Below, piece by piece: positions 54,801 to 64,000 of a stretch of DNA of 64,000 bases. Every line of letters starts with the position of its first letter. Within the stretch, counting starts at the first letter, position 1. The stretch covers positions 12,150,001 through 12,214,000 of the forward strand of contig NC_079876.1 in NCBI RefSeq assembly GCF_029227915.1, given 5' to 3'. The position numbers and the translations under genes were made by a program. A model generated the notes under the pieces. The model had not been told where the DNA came from. It was given only the letters and a program-made list of their open reading frames with translations, and made no database searches. This DNA comes from Hydractinia symbiolongicarpus. Lineage: Eukaryota > Cnidaria > Hydrozoa > Anthoathecata > Hydractiniidae.

Positions 54801-57433
54801 TTTTAACTTGTTCGAATTCATAATGGCAGCAAACCAAGTCCAGTGTAAATTGAAACAACGGTTCATCGTAGCGATAGTCTATTTAAGGTACTGCATCCTA
54901 GTTAGGATGGACGTCACGTGATACGGCCTATTTAAGCGGACATTTTTAAAACTTCTAGAGCATCTCCGGGGTGCTACGAAAAAACTAATGTATTGGAGAT
55001 GTTTGTATGCACGTAAATATTGGTTTTATTGAGTTAGATAGATGCTAAAATTCAGTTAAATGTGTGTTTTCGACGATCAAAGTTTTGTACATCTTAATTA
55101 AGTTGTAAAACGCCCAATTAGACTGTATGATACATTCTAATTAAGCTGACATCCAAATTAAGCTGTACAGCTTAATTAAGAGGATTTCCCTGACTGGCGG
55201 TATAAAAAGGGCGGGCACACCCGTGGATTTCAAATGTGGACAATATTCTTTTTCCTTTAAGATACCAAAAACAGAAGAAAAACAGCAATGAAAATTTTTT
55301 TTTTGCTTAAAGTGCATTTAAATGCAGAATCCAGGCTCTTTTTTGCAACCAACCGCAAAATTAACTGTATAGCCACGCTTATAGAAACAATTAGCATAGT
55401 TCCTCTTACCACTACACACTTCCGGAGATGTTAGCATTTTACGACTCTATGTATAGGAATATTAAGTATAAAAACAGGTAACTAAAGGCCGGGCTCTGTG
55501 GCGTGCCCTAAAATGTGAAATTGTCAGAGCTTACCTGTCCGTTTTCTAGATTTAAGACTTGCGTACAGCTGTACGATATTCCAAAGCACCCCTGTACAGG
55601 GGTGCTTTGGAATATCACACTTCATCAATCGCTTCAGAAGGCGTCAAATCCGAGAAAGAAAATTAAAATTGCGTTTTACTTTGTATAATGACGCGCACAA
55701 AATATCATCCAACCAGCCATGCTTTATATTCCTTTCTTATACTGAAGATAATTATGTTTTTATTGGTTTCTTTACCTTTACTTTTGTTGTATTATATTTT
55801 GTATAGAGCATTCTGCGGAACTGTATATTCGTACGCACTTTAATATGACATAAAATGCGTATTAATAGTAAGTAGCGCTATTCATACGTAGAAAAAAGGA
55901 AAAAGAATCCTAACCCTAACCCTAACCCTAAAGCACTTTACGTACGAATAGCGGATGAACATATACATACGCAAAAATGGGCAAAAGTGTGTACGAATAT
56001 ACACTACGGCATTCTGCAGAGGATGCTGTTTTATGCTCTATTTTTTATCCGTAAAATAACGCTTCAGAATACCTCACGCAACGTCTAAAAAACACTCGAA
56101 AACCGAGAAGCCTCTGCAACACGTTTGAAGTCTACCCATTTTTTTGGATTTTCTAAGCAGCGCGAACGTTTATGAAATTACATTATACCTAGAAGTTGTT
56201 ACTTTTTTTAAGCGAAAGGTTTTTTTTGGTAAAATTGGACCTAAGGTCTAAGCGAAATTGAAAAGTAAAGAAAAAATTCCTGTAGCGATCGATTTTGAGT
56301 TGGTTACTATAACGTTGTCTACCGAAAAGCCTTTGCGTGCAATAATTTTAATTTTTCGAGGAAAGTAGAAAAGGTAAAATGCAAATGGTAAACAAATAAA
56401 CGAACAAATAAGCAAACAAACAAACAAACAAACAAACAACAACAACAACAATAATAACAACAACAACCATAACAAACTAGCAAATGTATTATTCTTTTTT
56501 AATAATTTAGTCATTCCTGTTCAATTTGAATATAAAGATTTCACAGTTGGTGGATTTTATAACGCAAAAGTGAACTTCATTCTACACAAACGAGGCAATG
56601 ATAAGACAATATTCTACGCTTTTGAAGATCTCAATCAGCCATTAAGTGCCTCAGGAGCAATCAACATATTTCATCTATATGAGTTTACAGACAACATCAA
56701 ACCTTCGACTACACGACAATTGATTCTTCACCCCGTCACGAAATTGAATTATAAGCTTACAGAGTGGCTTGGAGAAGATGAAGAAATATTAAGTCCACAA
56801 TTATCTATACACTTCGGTGTAAGTATAAACGCAATACACCGTTCAATGTAATCATTCTACAAAATAAACCTTTTCTTTCCTACTTTCAGCTAAGTGATTA
56901 TGTTGACAACCAGAGTAGCAATTCGTTGTGGTTCACTATGATACAGGAGAACGACGCTATGGTCATTGTGGATATCTCCAAGAGAATGAACATAACGCGT
57001 CCATCATTATCTTGTACGTTGCATTGGAAGGATCACACCATATTTTTTCCAGACCTACAGTATGATAATTATATATAGATATAAATTTGTTTTTATCTTG
57101 TGTTCAAGGCCTTTGATTTTTTTAACTTTTTGTTTTTCTTTAACCAGGCATTTCGAAGTTTATTTTGAAATACGGACAATACATGCAGCTTGTAACAAGA
57201 ACATTGAAAATTTAACTGTAGTGCTGTATCATGAATCCTATCTTGAGGCGTATTATGTTTCTGGAAGACCAAATCACGTATGTCTGGAAGAAACTGATAT
57301 AACAATAGAAAGAAATAAGATTGTAATTAAGGTATGAAGTCATACCTTTATTACATACCTTTACTATTATTCATATTCATTAATATGTTCAAATTATTTC
57401 ATCCAGGATGAACTTTTTGCTAATATTTTATAA
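45750..57433 (+). CDS. Secreted Cys-containing protein gene, multi-exon, function unknown
   Basis: Exons seen: 45750-45810, 47186-47428, 47759-47892 (or to 47898), 56511-56818, 56890-57059, 57148-57331, 57407-57433. Junction phases agree for exons 1-2-3 and for the last four. Between exon 3 (ends in phase 0) and 56511 (starts with 2 nt) at least one exon is still missing. The start encodes a hydrophobic signal-like peptide (MRISAPFFVQLLL). The body looks extracellular and strand-rich with scattered cysteines. The stop TAA is at 57431. The ~8.6-kb intron before 56511 holds the satellite array and other repeats. It is also possible that the 5' trio and 3' quartet are separate genes. I do not recognise the family. 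Confidence 0.6.
46797..46866. repeat. Fold-back sequence
   Basis: ATTCACCTTTGTCCTCAGGG and CTCTGGAGACAAAGGTGAAT are near-perfect inverted arms extended by GTTTTTTGTC/GGCAAAAAC, with a loop of about 10 nt. It lies in the first intron of the secreted-protein gene. Confidence 0.85.
47186..47428 (+). CDS. Exon 2: Cys-rich extracellular domain
   Basis: Acceptor CTACTGCCTAG, donor GTAAGT at 47429. Encodes DVQLYLSYTNGKQSY, then FADRRACAVLC, QTGGYCYCS and SHYNC. The spacing C-x3-C ... C-x-C ... C with aromatic residues is reminiscent of WSC-like modules, but the match is loose. Split codon G|GT joins exon 1 in frame. Confidence 0.6.
47759..47892 (+). CDS. Exon 3 of secreted-protein gene
   Basis: Acceptor AATTTTTTAG; two bases complete a Leu codon with exon 2. 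Encodes GKKNPSIFNIFPTSVI, EYFTGFVVNRVG and TWHQGSHNLQ. Two donors are possible (GTTAAG at 47893 or GTTAAA at 47899), both phase 0. Confidence 0.5.
47899..49098. other. Intronic spacer before the satellite array
   Basis: A possible phase-2 exon at 48556-48671 (IEKKIELVSGSNKMLFKLLL) follows a TTTTCAG acceptor but does not fit the neighbouring phases. A T-run lies at 48900-48916. Nothing else is supported. Confidence 0.4.
49099..51003. repeat. ~129-bp satellite array 1 with four-monomer higher-order period
   Basis: About 15 monomers, each with TTAGGCCAAAATTGGTCC, an AAAACTACTTTATTTT block, AAAGTATGCTGAACATGATGG and TGACATCAAAATTTTGATTT. Monomer starts: 49211, 49342, 49471, 49600, 49728, 49859 and so on. 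Types A-B-C-D differ by diagnostic bases (for example GGTCTTAAAATT only in B, CTAAACATG in C, ACTTCATTTTCAAC in D) and recur in the same order about every 517 bp, three times. Edge monomers are more diverged, as expected for a satellite. Confidence 0.95.
51004..51608. other. Duplicated spacer, no gene seen
   Basis: Flank of the satellite; identical apart from a few bases in copy 2 at 59951-60555. No exon recognised. Confidence 0.5.
51609..51681 (-). repeat. tRNA-like/SINE head, copy 1
   Basis: The reverse strand contains GAGCCCGGGGTTCGATTCCC, an RNA polymerase III B box in a T-arm-like context. Upstream TAGCCCTGAAGTTTAGTG is A-box-like but degenerate. A full cloverleaf does not close well, so this is better read as a tRNA-derived SINE or relic than a functional tRNA. 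Confidence 0.5.
53046..53110. repeat. Palindrome remnant, one arm shortened (copy 1)
   Basis: Corresponds to 61933-62020. Here only CGGCAACTTTAAGA/TCTTAAAGTTACCG remains paired, while the outer right arm (AAAACCCTTGTAAAAC) has no partner. Confidence 0.85.
53111..54427. other. Duplicated spacer, no gene supported
   Basis: A 71-codon frame at 53236-53451 is identical in copy 2 (62147-62362), but that identity is explained by the recent duplication. No domain or splice context supports it. Confidence 0.5.
54428..55240 (+). repeat. Dispersed repeat family A copy split by a transposon
   Basis: The left part 54428-54496 (CTGTCTGTCTTTAAAGCAAAAT ... AATTGCGGT) and the right part 55203-55240 (ATAAAAAGGGCGGGCACACCCG) read continuously as family A once the 701-bp element and one GCGGT are removed. 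Confidence 0.85.
54497..55197. mobile_element. 701-bp inverted-repeat element with 5-bp target duplication
   Basis: Terminal inverted repeats of 74 bp starting CAGTCAGGGAAATCCTCTTA differ at a single base. GCGGT flanks both sides (54492-54496 and 55198-55202). The arms contain repeated AGCTTAATTA/CAGCTTAATT words. No coding sequence; a non-autonomous DNA transposon whose superfamily I do not assign. An internal CCCGGCG...CGCCGG hairpin lies near 54763-54785. Confidence 0.92.
55564..55616. repeat. Perfect 42-bp palindrome with adjacent 12-bp palindrome
   Basis: GATATTCCAAAGCACCCCTG runs straight into its own reverse complement (55575-55616) with no loop. Immediately before it, GTACAGCTGTAC is also self-complementary. 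Confidence 0.95.
55820..56004. mobile_element. Fold-back element carrying telomere-like repeats
   Basis: Left GTATATTCGTACGCACTTT pairs with right AAGTGTGTACGAATATAC, and inner ATGCGTAT...GCTATTCATACGTA pairs with TACGTACGAATAGC...ATACGCA. The centre holds about four CCCTAA units. Confidence 0.75.
55908..55931. repeat. Interstitial (CCCTAA)n, ~4 units
   Basis: CCTAACCCTAACCCTAACCC-type tract, the metazoan telomere unit, at the loop of a fold-back element. Confidence 0.95.
56395..56470. repeat. CAAA/CAA simple repeat
   Basis: AAACAAACAAAC and AACAACAACAAC runs just upstream of the acceptor at 56510. The opposite strand gives a spurious leucine-rich frame. Confidence 0.9.
56511..56818 (+). 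CDS. Extracellular-type exon (fourth last region)
   Basis: Acceptor AATAATTTAG, donor GTAAGT at 56819. Two bases plus 102 codons: VQFEYKDFTVGGFYNAKVNF, HKRGNDKTIFYAFEDL, KLTEWLGEDEE, SIHFG. Strand-rich, no family recognised. Confidence 0.65.
56890..57059 (+). CDS. Penultimate-but-one exon
   Basis: Acceptor TACTTTCAG, donor GTATGA at 57060. Encodes LSDYVDNQSSNSLWFTMIQ, MVIVDISKRMNITRPSLSC and HWKDHTIFFPDL. The NIT sequon fits a secreted location. Phase 0 in, 2 nt out. Confidence 0.65.
57148..57331 (+). CDS. Penultimate exon
   Basis: Acceptor TTTAACCAG; one base completes Gln. Encodes HFEVYFEIRTIHAACNKN, LTVVLYHESYLEAYYVSG and ERNKIVIK. Donor GTATGA at 57332. Confidence 0.65.
57407..57433 (+). 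CDS. Terminal exon, 27 nt
   Basis: Acceptor TTTCATCCAG; encodes DELFANIL then TAA. Phase agrees with the preceding exon. Confidence 0.5.
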   Translation, partial: DELFANIL

Positions 57434-57531
57434 GTAGAATCCCTTTTAAAAAATCATTTAAAATAATTCTAATTGGCACCCCACATTATGTCCTATCTTC
57501 GTTTCCTTCTAAAGGACAATTATCTGTCTAA

Positions 57532-58174
57532 AGGCGGTGATACACAATCCGATTAATCGAATTCGATTTATCAAAATTATATTGAGCATTAAAATAAAAT
57601 CGAAACTTGACAGGTAACAAGGTGATGATACACGATCCAATTAATCGAATTCGACTCATCGAAATTATATTAAACATTCATATAAATTGAACAGATTTTT
57701 GATAACTTCATATCGATAAAATGTCTTTAGAGAGTGAAGACAGAGTTGAACTCGCTGCTTTTACAGTTATTATTAAAACAACTAAAAATTTAAGAAAACG
57801 TAAGAAACGGAGTGTGTTATTTGTTACTAAACAAGTTTCGGTCAGAGCGAGAAGATTATTTTAATTTTCTTTTTTGATAAAAATCTTGTTAAATTCTTTT
57901 TTACCTTTTTTGTTTTTAAACGTCCTCTAGTAATGTTTATTTTTGTCATGAAACCCACATTTTTCTGAACGCACATTTGATGTACAGATTTTAAGCCTTT
58001 TAATTGGCTAAAAACCTTTCGATTAATCGAAAAAGTTGAACCGGTCCGACTTTTTAAAAATAGAGTTCGACAAGTCTGAGCATGCCGAAACCATACGATT
58101 TTTACATGAAACACGATCCAATTAATCGAATCCGACTAATCGAATTCGATTAATCGGATCGTAAATCACCGCCT
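57532..58174. mobile_element. 643-bp Harbinger-like element, TAA target duplication
   Basis: The left end AGGCGGTGATACACAATCCG and the reverse complement of the right end AGGCGGTGATTTACGATCCG match, followed by ATTAATCGAATTCGA on both sides. TAA flanks the element (57529-57531 and 58175-58177). Several extra copies of the palindromic ATTAATCGAATTCGAT word lie just inside both ends. The interior has a short plus frame (MSLESEDRVEL ... RKRKKRSV) possibly left from a transposase N-terminus. Confidence 0.8.
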
Positions 58175-58350
58175 TAACGCGACCAGCAACCGCTATTTTT
58201 TATCACTAGACAAAATAATAACTGTTTAATGCGACCATATCTTTTTATGTTTGGCGTTCAACATTCCAAACATTCCCCAACTTTTCTATCGTAAAATGAA
58301 TGTATGGCTAAGTATGATGGCCCCTATGGCTCACTTCTCTTCCAAATCAA

Positions 58351-59950
58351 ACAAAAAAAGTATGCTGAACATGATGGTGACATCAAAATTTTGATTTCTT
58401 CTTACCTAAATGTCATTTCAGGCCAAAATTGGTCCAAAAATTAAAACTACTTTATTTTTAACAAAATTTGGCACAGTAAACAAATAAAGTATGCTAAACA
58501 TGATGGTGACATTAAAATTTTGATTTCTTGTTACCTAATTGTCATTTTAGGCCAAAATTGGTCCAAAAATTAAAACTACTTCATTTTCAACAAAAATTGG
58601 CAAAGTTAACAAAAAAAGTATGCTGAACATAATGGTGACATAATAATTTTGATTTTTGTCACCTAAATGTCATTTTAGGCCAAAATTGGTCCAAAAATTA
58701 GAACTACTTTTTATTTTCAACAAAATTTGGCACAGTAAACAAATAAAGTATGCTGAACATGATGGTGACATCAAAATTTTGATTTCTTGTTACCTAAATG
58801 TTATTTTAGGCCAAAATTGGTCTTAAAATTAAAACTACTTTATTTTTGACAAATTTTGGCACAATTAACAAAAAAAGTATGCTGAACATGATGGTGACAT
58901 CAAAATTTTGATTTCTTCTTACCTAAATGTCATTTCAGGCCAAAATTGGTCCAAAAATTAAAACTACTTTATTTTTAACAAAATTTGGCACAGTAAACAA
59001 ATAAAGTATGCTAAACATGATGGTGACATTAAAATTTTGATTTCTTGTTACCCAAATGTCATTTTAGGCCAAAATTGGTCCAAAAATTAAAACTACTTCA
59101 TTTTCAACAAAAATTGGCAAAGTTAACAAAAAAAGTATGCTGAACATAATGGTGACATTAAAATTTTGATTTTTGTCACCTAAATGTCATTTTAGGCCAA
59201 AATTGGTCCAAAAATTAGAACTACTTTATTTTCAACAAAATTTGGCACAGTAAACAAATAAAGTATGCTGAACATGATGGTGACATCAAAATTTTGATTT
59301 CTTGTTACCTAAATGTTATTTTAGGCCAAAATTGGTCTTAAAATTAAAACTACTTTATTTTTGACAAATTTTGGCACAATTAACAAAAAAAGTATGCTGA
59401 ACATGATGATGACATCAAAATTTTGATTTCTTCTTACCTAAATGTCATTTTAGGCCAAAATTGGTCCAAAAATTAAAACTACTTTATTTTTAACAAAATT
59501 TGGCACAGTATACAAATAAAGTATGCTAAACATGATGGTGACATCAAAACTTTGATTTCTTCTTACCTAAATGTCATTTTAGGGCAAAATTGGTCCAAAA
59601 ATTAAAACTACTTTATTTTCAACAAAAATTGGCAAAGTTAACAAAAAAGTATGCTGAACATAATGGTGACATCAAAATTTTGATTTTTGTCACCTACATG
59701 CTATTTTAGGCTAAAATTGGTCCAAAAATTAAAACCACTTCATTTTCGGCTAAATCTGGCACAGTTAACAAATAAAGTATGCTGAAAATGATGATGGTAC
59801 AAAAGTTTGGTTTTTGTCACCTAAATGTCATTTCAGGCTAAAATTTATCCTAAAATTAAAACTGCTTTATTTTCGACAAAAATTGACACAGTTAATAAAA
59901 AAAGTATGCTGAAAATGATGGTCACATCAAAATTTTGATTTTTTGTCAAC
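58351..59950. repeat. ~129-bp satellite array 2
   Basis: Copy of 49403-51003 with the same monomer order (starting within a B monomer, then C-D-A-B...) and the same number of monomers. Confidence 0.95.
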
Positions 59951-60555
59951 TAATGCCGTTTAAGACCATAAACGTTTCAATCACAAGACTTTCAACCATG
60001 AATGATAGGCTGTATTTTTTGTTAGCAATTTCTTTTAAAATGTGAGTTTATTATGACATGTTTCGTTTTGTTTGCGTTTGTTCTAAGATATAATGTCACT
60101 GATGGGCTTTATCTTCAGAGGTTCATGCACCAAACCCCTTTGAATGTTTGGCACAATAACACAACGAATTAGCAGGTTTTCATCAAATATTTTGGTAGCG
60201 CTCGGAAATTCTTAGAGCCCCCAGGGCTTCTTGTTAATAGATTCAAAAGATAATAGAATTTTCTTTGATCTCTATTTCTTTTACTTTGATTTTGCTGACA
60301 CACAAAAGGCATATCACCCATTTTAAGATAAACTATTGTTTGACCCGCTAATCAATTACGTAATGTTATAACTTATTAACATTCGATTGTTTTCTTGACC
60401 AATGAAATTTACTGAAACTGACACGTGTAAGAATTTAAAAAGACAACATGAATAGTTCATCCAACGGGCCCGCACATTGTGCCATCTCCCCAATTTTTAT
60501 CAAATGGCTTTGGTTATCCCGGAGCTATGGTAACATTCACTCACCCATATTGAAT

Positions 60556-60628
60556 CGCCGACACTGGGAATCGAACCCCGGGCTCCTGCACAAAGTACGA
60601 GAGTTATAAACACTAAACTTCAGGGCTA
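60556..60628 (-). repeat. tRNA-like/SINE head, copy 2
   Basis: Duplicate of 51609-51681 with the same B box. Confidence 0.5.
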
Positions 60629-61932
60629 CGAATAGAAACAAAAGAGTTCAATATCTATCTTTTTTTCTATCTCCATGTTGAAAAGTAGTAGGAAATGCAT
60701 TTGAAACATTCAACAGCAAATCGAACGCGCATTGGTGGTGGCTTCATCTTCATTCACGATTCTTTACTTTTTTTATCTTCACTCACAAAGTTAATATCAA
60801 TTTGTTCAATACGTTCAGTAGTTAGTATAAAATAATAAAACAAGAAGCCCAATGGCTTGAAGATTTCCGCCATCAGTAGAGATAATAGGTCTGGGATTAA
60901 AATATGTCATATAGTGTGAGATTATACAAAGTAAGCCCCAGCGTAAATATGTTAGTATATTAGAACATAACTCTCAAAGTTTAAGAACATGTTAAAATTA
61001 TTGTAAGGCTGTGTGAACCTTGACTACAAATTTTTTTAATAAAAATATAAAAAAATCCAAGTGCTACACTCTGTAGCGATAATAACCAAATTATGGCAAT
61101 ACCATGAATTATAGAATAACCGCCCCCTGCTGAATAAGCACTACTACTTAATTAATCGCCCTGGTATACATGGCAAGACTTTCGTTTGGAAATGGTTATT
61201 CTAATATAAAAATACAAAAAAACAGAAAAAACTATAACATTTATATAAAAATCCTCTCTTTTTCATCTTCTTTTTTCTAAAATGACAGATAATAACTTAT
61301 CTTTACTATATATTTTATATATATATATACAAATTCTTTTATGTAACAATTTTCAGTGCAGTTAGATAGTATGGTCAAACTCTTATAAAATTTAAAAACT
61401 TTAAGTTACAATAAATCCTGTTCTAATAATCTTTTGGTATTGTAAATTTTTTTATGTTATATCATTTTTGCTGATAAATCCAAATATGCCAAATTGATAA
61501 TGTTAACCCGGACCGAGTATATGTGGTTTGGATTTTCAACTTACGGAAAAACATAAATGTCCCAGTTATAATATAGATGTAAAAAACGATTAAAACATGG
61601 ATATAAGTGAGTAATATACAAATCTTGGAAATAACATTCGAAATAAAATAGTCTGTAGCTTATTGCTTGCATTTTTTAGCCTGTCAATTTGTGTTTGGTG
61701 TCTGGAAATATGAACACCATTGTGTCACGATGAAACATGTCTAGCTAGTTAGCTACTATATGATAGGGTTACCTGTAGCTAGGCACAAGTGATTTTACAA
61801 AATTTAAGTATAATTTTATCCAATCAAAGTCTGAAAAAATATTTTTTAAATGCGTCTGGACGCATCTGATTGGTTAGGGAATTTACCAAGCAAGTATAAA
61901 TAAAATCAGATAGATAAAGATAACTATAGATA

Positions 61933-62020
61933 GTTTTACAAGGGTTTTAATTAACTATTTCGGTAACTTTAAGATTTATCTTAAAGTTACCGAAATAGTT
62001 AAATAAAACCCTTGTAAAAC
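61933..62020. repeat. 88-bp near-perfect palindrome
   Basis: GTTTTACAAGGGTTTTAATT plus AACTATTTCGGTAACTTTAAGA pairs with the following TCTTAAAGTTACCGAAATAGTT plus AAATAAAACCCTTGTAAAAC, around a 4-nt centre. One mismatch is seen (ATTAA versus TTTAA). Confidence 0.9.
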
Positions 62021-63406
62021 TAAAGAATAAGGGAGTACCTACGTCCAGTTGGCTGACTATTAACCCAACTAAAAATTTTGATTTTCTGGTAGCCAGCTAG
62101 CTTTAACTATTCTAAAGTTAGCTAGCTTGGTGACTACACAAAAGGCATGTGCAGATCAGCTAAAAGACACCAGCCAGCTAATCAAAATACAATAATTCTT
62201 ACTTTATATCAAGTATACTATAATATAAATTACTCTGGAGTTTTCACCAGTAAGCGAACCTTAAAAGAAATTCCCCACAGGCACAGCCAAAGGACACGAT
62301 TCGTACAACCAGAATTCAAACTACTTTTGGTAATAGTCCAAAGCTTTGGCCAAGGAATGTAGCATGCTAGAAGATCGCGAAAATCATATTATTTACAATC
62401 TGTATTCTTATTAGTTGTAAACAAAACGAAGTTTTCTTATTGGCTTCTCAGGTTAAAGCAATGACAGGGTTTGTGCAAATATTTTAGCCTGAAGCCTAAA
62501 TATCACAAACCCGTGCACCCAGCCTAGCTGTGCTGTCCCTCTCTGTATCCCTCAAGGCGATTTTAAAAATCCCCCCTTGCGTAGCGGTCGGTGGAAATCA
62601 AATATGCTCGTCACATGTTGTTCAACGTTTTTGCTATTTTGATCTTTAATTTTTGCCTGTTTCTAAATGTTGTGCGTATTGACCCGTGACCATCACAATA
62701 ACGGGAAATATATGCCATTATTTTTTAATTTAACCACCCGTTGGAAAATGTGTAAAAATACTGAATTATAAATAACTCAGCAAAACTGGTATTTTTAACA
62801 GATTTATATTTTGCGTCTCTAGCCGTTCTGCAAAGTTTTCATTTTTATGTGAAAAACATCAAATTTTTATTATTCTACGAATATATTTAATATTAAAATA
62901 TATATTCAAAATCTTTTTTTTTATGGGGATGGCTGTAACATGTAAATTGATTTACTTTGAAGCAGACCAAGCCATTCGGTTTGGTCTTCAAAATCAACAA
63001 TCATCATGAACTTATATTCAGCAACCGTGCCGTGCGCAGTTCCCCGCTTCTTTAATGTTGGTGTTAAGACGAATTAAACCTGACCATTTAGGCTAGTTTG
63101 AGCTATGCAACAATTTTTTGACAAAATAAAAGTGTGTCAACATTAAACTCGTCAATTGAGTGGGGTAGGAACATACCGTCTTGCAGCGCCCAATAAAAAG
63201 TGATTTACATAGGACAAAAATCGATGTTACGTTACATTTTCATATATTTGCTGCATAGGTAAGTTTATGGTTTCATCTGGAAGTGAAAATGAAATATTAA
63301 AATGTAAAATGACCATTTGCGCCAACACTAATAAGAATAGATCTATAACCATATACATCTGTCTGTCTTTAAAGCAAAATGATAGCAAGATGCACCCAAT
63401 TGCGGT

Positions 63407-64000
63407 CAGTCAGGGAAATCCTCTTAATTAAGCTGTACAGCTTAATTTGGATGTCAGCTTAATTAGGATGTATCATACAGCTTAATTAGGTGACATACAT
63501 CTAAATTAGGAGGTAGAAAAAGTTTTTCCCCGATTTCTCGAAAAATGTAAATTTTAGCAGAATCACCGCTGCAGCTCTTTCATCATCAGTTTGATCACTA
63601 CGTTATAAAAAAGAATGGTATCTCCAGAACCCCGGGTTCAAAAGATATGGATAAAGAATGCTAGAAATCGCAAGCCCGGCGTCAAATAACGCGCCGGTCA
63701 TGTAGTTTCATTTTAACTTGTTCGAATTCATAATGGCAGCAAACCAAGTCCAGTGTAAATTGAAACAACGGTTCATCGTAGCGATAGTCTATTTAAGGTA
63801 CTGCATCCTAGTTAGGATGGACGTCACGTGATACGGCCTATTTAAGCGGACATTTTTAAAACTTCTAGAGCATCTCCGGGGTGCTACGAAAAAACTAATG
63901 TATTGGAGATGTTTGTATGCACGTAAATATTGGTTTTATTGAGTTAGATAGATGCTAAAATTCAGTTAAATGTGTGTTTTCGACGATCAAAGTTTTGTAC
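63407..64000. mobile_element. 701-bp inverted-repeat element, duplicate, truncated by window end
   Basis: Same left end and preceding GCGGT as at 54497; the right end lies beyond the window. Confidence 0.9.

Larger units (their letters stand above)
49403..55090. repeat. Large duplication, copy 1
   Basis: From mid-satellite (49403) onward the sequence matches 58351-64000 with only scattered substitutions. Main differences: 51979-52048 (70 bp) is absent in copy 2, and about 33 bp of a palindrome arm present in copy 2 is missing near 53047. The match runs to the window edge. Confidence 0.95.
58351..64000. repeat. Large duplication, copy 2 (runs off the window)
   Basis: Matches 49403-55090. Offset changes from about 8,948 to 8,910 because of a 70-bp loss near 60928, a gain of about 33 bp near 61928 and a one-base T-run change near 62920. 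The left junction is inside a satellite monomer at AACAAAAAAAGTATGCTG, next to unique sequence. Confidence 0.95.

Noticed and set aside
55908-55931. Chromosome-end telomere
   Set aside because: Only about four units, embedded in a fold-back element with genes and repeats on both sides.
56248-56514. Minus-strand leucine-rich frame
   Set aside because: Antisense of CAA/CAAA simple repeats next to a plus-strand splice acceptor.

Overview
This is an AT-rich, repeat-dense animal nuclear window with spliced genes. It suggests a cnidarian, probably a medusozoan or hydrozoan. The grounds are a DZIP3-type HEPN immune-like gene, an endogenous Polinton/adintovirus-type insertion of the kind common in cnidarian genomes, Kolobok and Harbinger-like DNA transposons, and an interstitial CCCTAA tract. 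The species is not identified and the phylum call is an inference.

Region 1 (1-12.9 kb) holds an AT microsatellite, a small inverted-repeat element and one minus-strand gene. I could assemble that gene from six exons: 12897-11951, 11465-11188, 10712-8138, 7727-7461, 7362-7331 and 2891-2401. Every junction has GT/AG borders and matching phase. The total is 4,590 nt, or 1,529 residues plus a stop. Domain order is HEPN (DZIP3-like), heptad repeats, SF1-helicase-like P-loop ATPase with a polyQ/polyP insert, fibronectin III, ankyrin repeats. This is the most interesting gene here: a candidate Schlafen-like or NLR-like sensor/effector with an unusual architecture.

Region 2 (13-27.6 kb) is gene-poor. 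It holds a Harbinger-like element with TAA target duplications and a MADF remnant (15072-16329), a broken P2X7-C-terminal-domain gene (16553-17192), several tandem and dispersed repeats, and a roughly 40-bp minisatellite of about 1.1 kb (26497-27570).

Region 3 (28-33.8 kb) is a GC-richer island of decayed viral-type genes on both strands. It has a B-family DNA polymerase pseudogene with a SAP-like N-terminus, a virion-protein-like pseudogene, one intact membrane/coiled-coil protein, a Cys-rich protein and a DUF4116-like repeat protein. It looks like a rearranged Polinton/adintovirus insertion without visible integrase, packaging ATPase or capsid gene.

Region 4 (34435-38717) is a nearly complete Kolobok transposon flanked by TTAA. 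It carries a four-exon THAP-DDE transposase (one frameshift) and a convergent P2X7-domain gene. Region 5 (38.7-45.7 kb) has interspersed repeats and a degraded LINE.

Region 6 (45.75-64 kb) contains a plus-strand secreted-protein gene: signal-peptide exon at 45750, Cys-rich exon at 47186, terminal exons at 56511-57433. Its large intron holds a ~129-bp satellite with a four-monomer higher-order period. From 49403 onward the sequence is repeated at 58351, about 8.9 kb away and nearly identical. This is either a recent tandem duplication with breakpoints in the satellite or an unmerged allele in the assembly. The duplicated block carries a 701-bp inverted-repeat element inserted into an older repeat, a near-perfect palindrome with one arm missing in one copy, and a tRNA-like sequence.
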